DNA of 64,000 nucleotides from the NCBI GenBank assembly GCA_003415625.1, contig PYIU01000005.1, forward strand, positions 1,183,001 through 1,247,000, in the 5' to 3' direction. Source of the stretch: Aquanectria penicillioides (lineage: Eukaryota > Ascomycota > Sordariomycetes > Hypocreales > Nectriaceae). The position numbers were made by a program, and so were the translations under genes. Shown here piece after piece: positions 56,501 to 64,000 of the stretch (the first letter of the stretch is position 1; every line of letters begins with the position of its first letter). The notes below the pieces were generated by a model. That model did no database searches, was not told the origin of the DNA, and saw only the letters and a program-made list of their open reading frames with translations.

Positions 56501-57417
56501 CTTATTTTTCTTTGCCGCCGTCGGACGTCATGGCAGTAATTCCCGGATAGGCAGCGCTCGCCTCCGAGACATCCTTTTTTTTCTTCTTCTTCTCGTTTGT
56601 CGAGTGAGAGAGCGTGAACGTAGGAGGAGGAGACCTTGTCGTCACCTTGTCTCTGCGCGGGCCTTCATCTCCGGTGTCGCTTGCCTCAGGTGATGCCACA
56701 AACTTCCAATTTCCAAATTTGAGTCAAAAGGTGCAGATGTGTGGGCCGCCGGGTTTGTTGTTGTTGAATGGGTCTTTCAGAGTCTGCAAGGACATGTTGG
56801 GCCTCGTAAGTGTAGGCCGTTGTCGAGTCCTACGAAGTTATATACGTATATCCCAATCCGGCAACCGTCCTTGAATGCCCACAACTGACCACCGCCCACT
56901 TATGACTCCTATTGCACCGTATTCACCCAGGTAGTTCATCAATCGTTCACTCAAGTGAAGTGGCTCGAGACCCAATGCCTGGAACTTTGCAGAGACATAC
57001 GTAGATAAATTTACCAAATAGAGCGTTGCAATGTATGCCTTTGACCCTATACACGCTTACACGAAGTCCTCCGAAATATAAAACCTCCCGTTTGACTCTC
57101 TGGGCTAAGACCCCATAACTCCTCATTCGAGGACACCACTAAGTACATGGTACCAATAATAAAGTCCTCCGGGTTGGGATATCTGAATAAAAAAAGCATA
57201 TACGGATGAATGTTGGAGCCATGAATAACCCATAAGCCAAACTCCGCGATATCTAGTGACGTAAATCGTACATGACCGGTCATTGAGCCCCCATATGCCC
57301 CGTGAACAAGAAGAGTTATATCCAACCATCACGCCCTAAACAAGACCGCACCGTGCGACTCCTCGACTCCCTCCACTCAATGCAGTCCCAAAAGATACAT
57401 GATTCAGACACGACAAA

Positions 57418-59322
57418 TTACTCCGGGATTGGGTCAGAGGTCTGGGCCACGCCCTCTTCCTTCTTACCCCAGCTCCAGCCCGAGTACCAGCTGGCTCGCT
57501 TGTTGTCCTTGACAGCATCCGGGTTCTCCTGTACCAGACGGAGTGGGCGAGGCTTGCCACCTGTGAATGAGGTCGTCTGCTTATCGATGTGGGATCGAGG
57601 CGGCGACTGCGATGGGGGTGTAGACATGTCCCCAGAATCGCCGCTCAGGCTCGACGTCTCGCTCCTCATACCAGGGAAGTTGCCAGAGGATGGAACTTGG
57701 CTGCCGCTAGGAACACGAGCCGCCGCGTTGGGATTGCCTGACATGCTCGGCGGCGAGAAGAAAGTCTGCGAGTGTCGCGGAGTGCCCAGAGGCGGCGAGA
57801 CCGGTCCGTCGGGGCCCCTATACATTTGGCTCACGAGGCTCGCGGCGCCAGTAAACTGATCGCTCTGAGGCCGGGAGCGGCGGGTGCTCTGTGACCGGGT
57901 CAGGTTGCCAATTGGGATGCTTGGTGCCTTGTCGGGGTCGGTATGATCGGTGTGAGTTGAGGGTTGCATCACAGAGATGGGTCTTGGCCTAGGCTTGGTG
58001 GGACCGACAACCATAGACTTGGTTCGCTGGAGGAACGTGGGACCATTGGCCTTCTCGTTTGGTGGAGGAGGGAGATCCTTGTTGGTGTCTGGCAGAGCCT
58101 TGATGTCGCCGGACTGATCCAGGATCGACTCGAAGTCCTGGTGCTGAAGAAGGCGCTCGATAATCTTGTTAATGTATAGCGTAAGAGCCTTGTTTTGCTC
58201 CTTCATGGACTTGAGTTCGGACTCGAGGCGGCGGTCGCCATCAAGCTCGCCCTCGGTCGCTTCGGAGAGCTCGTCGGCAAGGCTGTTGCCTCCCGTCTTG
58301 CCTTCAAGGGCGTTGAGAGCATCTTGGTTGGAGTTGCTACCCATGTAACTGAAGTCGTTTTGACCAAAGTCTCCCTTGAGAGTGCGTTCTTGCAGGAGGA
58401 GCTGGTAGCTCTCGTTGTCCTCCATTAGTCGGGCATTGGCCATTCGAGCTTCCATGAGAAGTCGTTCAACCTCGCGGAGTCTGCCACCGCCCTGATTCTC
58501 TGACTCGACAAGCTTGATCTGGGCCTCGGCGAGTTCTAGTCTCAGGGACTCGATGAGTTTGTCTTTTTGTAGAATCAGCTTGGAGCTGTTGCGAGAGTCG
58601 CTGCGCTGGACGGATGATGGAGGGGCGAAGCTACCGCCGTCAATGGAAGGAGAGGAATTGGAAGAGACTGAGACGGTTAGCGGACTTCAAGATGATTCAG
58701 AAGGGTAATGGGGATTGTGCATACGTTGCCTAGAAGGACGATTCTCCTCGTCGGTATTGCGCTGGGCCAGGCTGTCCTTGAGCCGCTGTATCACGGCTTG
58801 CATCTCTTCTTCTCTGTTGGACATTTCCTCCTTCTCCTTGAGGATGGAACTTCGTTCCGCCTCGTAGATGGACTCCATCTCCCGCATCTGGCGAGTGACT
58901 TCTCGCTTCTCGTTTGTTAGAGTCTCAATCTGCTCCTCGTGCTCGTGGGCCTTCTCCTCGAGCTTCGCCGACTCTTTGACGGCCTCATCGAATTTGGACT
59001 GGAGAACGTCTACTTGGCGCTTATACTGCTGCGAAGACGTCTCCTCCTTCTCGAGCCGCTGTTGGAGATCCTCCAATGCCGAAGCGGCCTCGGCTCGGGC
59101 ATCAGACTCGGCGGACGAGAGGCCAGTGTCGCGGCGAGCGGCGGCGGCTCGGGCAGAGACAGGAGTGCCGGTGCGGAGCGATCGAGTGCGCGCATGGCCG
59201 CTGGTGGGCGTCGATGATCGGGAGGACGAGCGCGACGGAGAAGAGCTGGGCGAAGCAGTCGACTCGGCGTTGGAGACTCGCCCGACACCGCCAGCCGGAG
59301 GCTTTCTCGTGACGGCAGACAT
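57418..59322 (-). CDS. Coiled-coil protein with Ser-rich ends and WYSGWSWG C-terminus, function unknown
   Basis: Not recognised as a characterised family; such proteins are often labelled M-protein-like because of the coiled coil. Exon 1 is 59322-58725 and exon 2 58667-57418, with a 57-bp intron (GTATGC donor, phase 1), coding 615 residues. Residues 1-75 are Ser/Arg-rich. Residues about 80-195 form a heptad coiled coil (ALEDLQQRLEKEETSSQQY and on). A second coiled coil follows the intron (KLILQKDKLIESLRLELAEA). A third helical segment is SELKSMKEQNKALTLYINKI at about 330. The last 250 residues are disordered with proline-rich patches (LPPPPNE, KPRPRPISVMQPS) and end RASWYSGWSWGKKEEG, a Trp-rich motif. 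The layout suggests a cytoskeletal or vesicle-tethering scaffold; this is inference only. Confidence 0.85.
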
Positions 59323-61120
59323 GTCGCAGAAACAAGCGGAGGAGGGGGGGTAAAGAAGAGCAAGGGACAAAGACCGGTGACCAAAGCTGGCCGGGGGGGA
59401 AAAGGCGGGAGCGAGACTTGAGGCAGCAGAGAGTCGAGCGTCGAGGGACGGAAAACCGATGGATGTTGTTGGTGGAAAACGAAAACGAGACGAGCGCCTG
59501 TCAGCGACTGATAGGTCGGGAGGGTAAATATGCAGAGATTGTGTCGTCGACCTGTTTGTTGTCGCCCAGTGACGGCGGATGGAGATCTGGAACACAAATA
59601 CCAGGTTCAGGTACACGGGCACCGGGCACGGGAGGCACAGTACACGAGTGACCTATGAGTCTGAGGGGCGGGCAGAATAAGGAGAGCGGGAGAGTGGGCT
59701 CCAGTCAGTGGCCGCGTCCAGCACCCAAAGTGCTCGGGTGCCCTGCGCCTCAGCGTCCGAAACGGGCCAAGTTGGAAGAGCACGTAGCGTGTAGCGTCGT
59801 GGCCAGTCCCCAGAAAGCCGGTAGAGGACAAGCGGGCGGGCTAATATTGGTCTGTCTCTGAACAAGCCTCGAGGCGTCGGGGAGGCGCGTGGCCTTCTTT
59901 TGCTGAGCATGCGCCGGGAGAGAAGAAAGGTTTGAGCCTAAAAAAAGGATCCGGGAACCGTCAAGGGTGGTGAGGCTGATGCCTCTGATGTAGAATCGGA
60001 ATATGCAACCAGTAATGGCTGACTGGTATGGGCTATGCTTATGCGTGTTGGGTTTTGGGCTGGTGATGATGGGGCGCTTCAAAATGGTGGAAGGGTGTGG
60101 TGGTGGTGCGCCAGGGAGAGGAACGCGTTGTCGACGGAGCACGGCTATGCCGAATGTGTGAAAATGCAGCCTGTTCCTGGTTGGCGCCTTTGCGATCCTT
60201 TTTGTTGGCCGCGGAGGAAAAGTACAGTCTCTCGGAAAGCCCATGCAAAATGTGATGTTGCTGCTGTTATCCGTATTGCGCCCCAGTTGCCACTCATGCA
60301 CTTGATCGCTGCAAGCAATCAGATGTGATGCGATGCAATGCACCCACACACAGCAGCAGTCAGACGGAATGACGAGAGAGATGCAGACCCCCTGGAAGCC
60401 ATCCAGCTGGAAGAAGAAAAGAAAAAAGGGCGGGAATATGGTCCTTGAAGAAATAAACTGCTGGTCTCCTTCGCGTCTTCTTCTTATTAGCGTGAACTAT
60501 CACAACGCATCACGTACCGAGTAGAGAGGCACATATCCGTATATAGCTTGATAGACGCAGAATATTCTAGGCATGCAACCCCCATGTCGTTTATCGGCAA
60601 CGATCCGCATCCGTCTGTGTGTCCCATGTACCAGCGAGAATGAACCTTGGCATATATTGGAAGCAAACGCATAGTATCTCGAGTACATATGTACAAGCAC
60701 TTTACTCTATCCATGTACCATCATCAATCATGCTGCTTGGTGGAATTCGGCCCGGGGTAATAAAGTGCTGCGGAGCACATTAGTTTGTTGGCTGCCACGG
60801 CTCATAATTGACAGCAATCGCCATGAAACGACCCTTTACTTGAGGAATCCTAGCCGTTGCTCTTGTCCCTTCTCGGTCCCCATGGAGGATGCGTTTGTCG
60901 CTTTAGCTTCCCCTTTGATCACCCGTTGTTTACTCATTGGTTCATGGTCGCCACTACTCCCCAGGCGTCATGGCCATGCCCTGATCCATGCGGTGTCTGC
61001 ATGACCTTTGTGTTTTGTCCCCTCTCTGTCCCCTGATGCGCCCTCGAAATTACAATGTAGGATCACCATGCCAGGACTCCCGGACACCCGGACGCGTTGT
61101 GGGTACGACTTCTGTCGTGT
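59323..61120. other. Intergenic region, 1.8 kb
   Basis: Promoter of the coiled-coil gene at the left and 3' flank of the orphan gene at the right. No supported gene, RNA or repeat. Confidence 0.5.
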
Positions 61121-62416
61121 CTACATCGGCCATTCTGAGTAGTCTGCGCCGTATCCAAGACGCGACTGCGTCTTGACAAATGTCGTCTTCACCTTCTCGG
61201 GCACCCGGCTGGTGATGTCAACGGCTCTGTAACAGCGGTTTTCAAACTGCGACACAATGATGGTGACTGCGGTCCACTGTTGCCTCGTCATGTCGGCTCC
61301 GTATTCGTTACCCAGGACTGTCATTTCGTCGTCGGAAATATCTGGCTCGTAAGAGCAACCCCACCATCCGCGCTCGGGACGAGTGGGACAACGATATCTC
61401 CGTTGGATCCTAAACGGCAGGTCGTCGCCGCCAGTGTCAAAGTGCTCTGCTGGTAGGGCCTTGTCGCGTCGGAGATTCGGTAAATGCACTGTCAATTGTA
61501 CATTGGACGACCACCCAGCCCGACACAGCGGTTTCAGAATCGCCCGTTCGTTGATGAACGACCAGCTCTGAGGTTGATTGTGATCCATCCAGAGATTCAT
61601 GCGGACCAAATGTGGTAAAGCTGCGAGGCCAGACCACAACTGACTCCACAAGGGCGCCTTGGACACAAATTGCTCCAACTGGTCTCTCCAAAGGCTTCCG
61701 AGATTGAATTGCACCAAGTCCTCCTCCGTTGGCTCCCAATCTTGTGGAACTCGCTCCCAAACGTCGAGTGCAACGTAGAACTCGGGAGGTTGAAAAAACG
61801 TGAGATTGATGGATCGGACAGACTGAATGATTGACTTTGGAATCATATGCCGGGATCCCTCGCTTGCGACCTTTGCCAGCTCGTCATCGTCGCTAATTAC
61901 GCAGATGGCCGTCTCCAAATCCGAAATATTGATTTCCAGACACTCATGAATGAGGTCGATACACTCCGCGTTCCTAGTCACCATGTCAACCCCGGTTAAA
62001 TGCGGCGCCCGTTGAAGCACGCAAACTCACATCCGCCTGCAAGCCAATAGCATGCTGATGCAACTGTTCTTTTCAGAGCTAGGATGATTAGGATGTGGCA
62101 TCCAATCCTCTTCGCACAAATAGTGGTGCCCCCACAGTGAGCTCAATCTCGAGATCCAAAAGTTATCAATCTTGGATGGCTTCTTCTCCCAACGGATATC
62201 GCATTCCTCTTTGCTCGGATACCTGGTATCCAAATCCCTTTCGTCCCCCGCATTTGCTCCAAGGCATGGCAGCACTGAAAGCCGGTGACCCTGAAAAAAA
62301 AGGTGCATTTTCAACTTGGGAGCCCAGACCTCCTTGTAGACGAGGCGACGGATCTCCGGCGGCAGCATGGACAACATGCCAAGGCCGGGCCCGAAGACCG
62401 ATTCCAGGCCAGACAT
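61121..62416 (-). CDS. Uncharacterised protein with F-box/2EXR-like N-terminal motif
   Basis: Exon 1 is 62416-62031 and exon 2 61973-61121, with a 57-bp phase-2 intron (GTGAGT donor, CTAG acceptor), coding 412 residues. Start chosen at MSGLESVFGP; the longer frame upstream begins with TTG. Residues 15-32 (MLSMLPPEIRRLVYKEVW) resemble the LPPEIRxxIY helix that opens fungal F-box and 2EXR proteins. The splice restores LACRRMNAECIDLIHECLEI, also usual in that group. The rest is a predicted alpha/beta region with many Trp (LWRDQLEQFVSK, PLWSQLWSGLAALPH) and no catalytic motif I recognise. Members of this expanded fungal family are mostly lineage-specific and unstudied; adaptor function is possible. 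Confidence 0.78.
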
Positions 62417-64000
62417 GGCTGCGAGGTAATCCGACAGGCTGCCACGAGGAGTCAATATGGCGAATGAACCAGGAACATGAGGGAGTCGCACAAGTGTGTG
62501 AGTGGGGTGATCGTGATTCAAACCAAGGAGGTTTTGGACTACCGACTGACTTACTCACGTCTCTCTGACCAAGGCAACAGGCCGCTCAAACGAGTTCAAG
62601 TGCTTTTTGATACACCACCTGGCCGATTTATCCCTCACCTCATCTCACACCTGAGTCGGTGTTTTCAAGTATGGAAGGAAACGAAGGCTACAACACCCGC
62701 AGGCCCTCAAGAAATCAGTCAGAACACGCAAGGAGAAGGAAACTGGGCTGCCTGAAGCCAGGTATCATCTTCGGGGATGAAATCAAACCACAGATGTCCG
62801 ACTCTTGAACCGTAAACATCTGATTCAGTTCGTCCCCTTGACCGGGCGTGAAACAAGCCTTATAAATAATTCGCGTTATTGGCCGAGCAAAACGCTGAGA
62901 GCCGACGTCACTCACTTCCTATTTGGCCCCTGCGCGATTAGCCAAGCCTGTCGCCACAGGACCCATCAACTACGGTAGTTGGTAAGATGGCATTTTCTGT
63001 ATCGCCCCGCCATATCCGCAGGTATTTCCTTGTGCCGCCCCAGCCTCAAGGATGCTTCACCTGTCGCTCGCAAATGTGCCTGGCCTGCAGCAAGTGTACA
63101 GTCCATTTAAGGTTTGCTCCCGGTTATATATAGGAAATATATGCTTTGCTTGTGTAATTGAGTATTGATTTCCAAGCTGTGATTGCATGTGAATCTTACA
63201 CATGGGGTCGATTGTGGTCAACTTAGAGGAGATTCTGTGTTTAATGTCTAGTTCGTGACTGACTCGAGCATATGTTTGACCCCAGCCTGCATCAAGCGTT
63301 GTCATCTTGCATCGGCCAAAAGGACGCTATCCCACAGTGAGATGGACGCACAAGATGCGCCATGCAGCTCATATTTGTCACAGGTTTGCTGTTCCCAATT
63401 CTGGGTAGTTGACATGATTGGGACCATGGGGATCAACCTCCCAGGTCGCAGCTCAATGAATTGATACATGGGACTGATCATTACTCTCAACGTCGGTCGA
63501 CTGCAATGTCTCAGGTTTCGTTCACACGGTGCGAGTTTCATCAAATGCTTCACGAATGTTTGTTTCTGATACGCTTCCGTCGCAGAACCTGAGTGGAGGG
63601 GAAGGGGGCTATTTCTATGCTTCATAGATAATTTCAACTGTTACTGGGGAGACCAGCCGCGTCTTTCGAAAGAAAGTGAACCATAGATGTTGGTGAGAAC
63701 GGTCCTCTTATGAGTTCTCGAAAGGCGGGACATCATGTTGAATAAACGAGTGCAAATCACTACGGGTCTATTTCGAGAGTGGGGTTGGAGTTTACCGTCT
63801 TTGTTCCAGGTTAAGAAACCACAACCAGAGGACACAAACGACACATTCAGCCCATATTCGAATGTCCACATGGATTTGAACAAGCATATCGGGGAACAAA
63901 GGTCATGAGCTTTATTGTTTCATTGACTTAGACTGATATCCTATGACGGGGATACCTCGTCGTAGCAGAAGCCCAAGACACACAGGTCGAGGGGAGCACT
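62417..64000. other. Intergenic or unannotated edge region, 1.6 kb
   Basis: Upstream of the orphan gene to the window end. Several minus-strand frames of 60-111 codons overlap each other; one of 82 codons from 63305 has an ATG but no motif or intron partners. Base composition is AT-richer than the genes. Nothing is supported. Confidence 0.45.

Larger units (their letters stand above)
50290..57417. other. Gene-poor region, 7.1 kb
   Basis: No coding region I can support. Open frames up to 239 codons exist on the minus strand near 50411-51130, but the longest begins with GTG and codes Ser/Pro/His-rich, non-homologous sequence typical of GC-biased noncoding DNA. The stretch has frequent homopolymers (A-runs near 51593-51609 and 52940-52951), AGGT clusters near 52454-52509 and a GT microsatellite. 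It contains the VAC7 promoter at its left and the 3' flank of the coiled-coil gene at its right. I saw no tRNA cloverleaf, long terminal repeat or transposase. Confidence 0.5.

Noticed and set aside
57047..57325. 92-codon minus-strand frame just past the coiled-coil gene stop
   Set aside because: TTG start and no motif; it sits where the 3' untranslated region is expected.
63057..63305. 82-codon minus-strand frame with ATG near the right edge
   Set aside because: No motif, no intron, overlaps another frame of similar length; cannot be distinguished from chance.

Overview
The window reads as nuclear DNA of a filamentous ascomycete, probably a sordariomycete. Genes are monocistronic on both strands. 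Introns are mostly 54-65 bp with GTRNGT donors and CTRAY-like branch points. Intergenic DNA is long and pyrimidine-rich, and the proteins are recognisably fungal (Axl2-type cadherin-like protein, Vac7, Ccz1, Prp6, Dim1). I see no bacterial-style operon, no convincing tRNA or rRNA, no CRISPR array and no intact transposon.

Layout: 1-751 is the N-terminal part of an acyl-CoA synthetase cut by the window edge. At 3.1-6.2 kb a complex I 24 kDa subunit converges on a kelch-repeat protein. At 8.1-15.4 kb come a ubiquitin-like-domain protein, an orphan multi-pass membrane protein and a CorA-like channel relative. At 16.3-18.7 kb is CCZ1. At 19.6-24.1 kb are an expansin-like secreted protein and an EFM6-like lysine methyltransferase. 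At 25.6-33.4 kb are an AXL2 homologue and a PP2C phosphatase. At 34.9-39.3 kb are a mitochondrial PPR protein and a DysF-domain protein (Spo73/Mug65 type). At 41.3-46.8 kb are a small LEA-like protein and the divergent pair PRP6/DIM1. At 47.7-50.3 kb is VAC7. A gene-poor stretch of about 7 kb follows, then a coiled-coil protein (57.4-59.3 kb) and an orphan F-box/2EXR-like protein (61.1-62.4 kb). I placed 18 protein-coding genes. They are housekeeping genes plus lineage-specific unknowns and do not form one pathway. Two (CCZ1, VAC7) act at the vacuole and three (complex I subunit, PPR protein, CoA ligase) in respiration or lipid metabolism.

The most unusual signal is a set of five reading-frame breaks in three conserved genes: one in the kelch gene, three in CCZ1 and one in the PPR gene. 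Each break is explained by exactly one missing base in or beside a short C or G run, and flanking protein similarity continues in the new frame. With one base added per break, every affected coding sequence becomes a whole number of codons. Homopolymer under-calling in the assembly is the simplest explanation, but true pseudogenisation cannot be excluded from sequence alone. I did not find a convincing new multi-gene system. The best candidates for novelty are the orphan membrane glycoprotein at 10.6-12.7 kb, the split ubiquitin-like protein at 8.1-9.5 kb and the coiled-coil protein at 57.4 kb.
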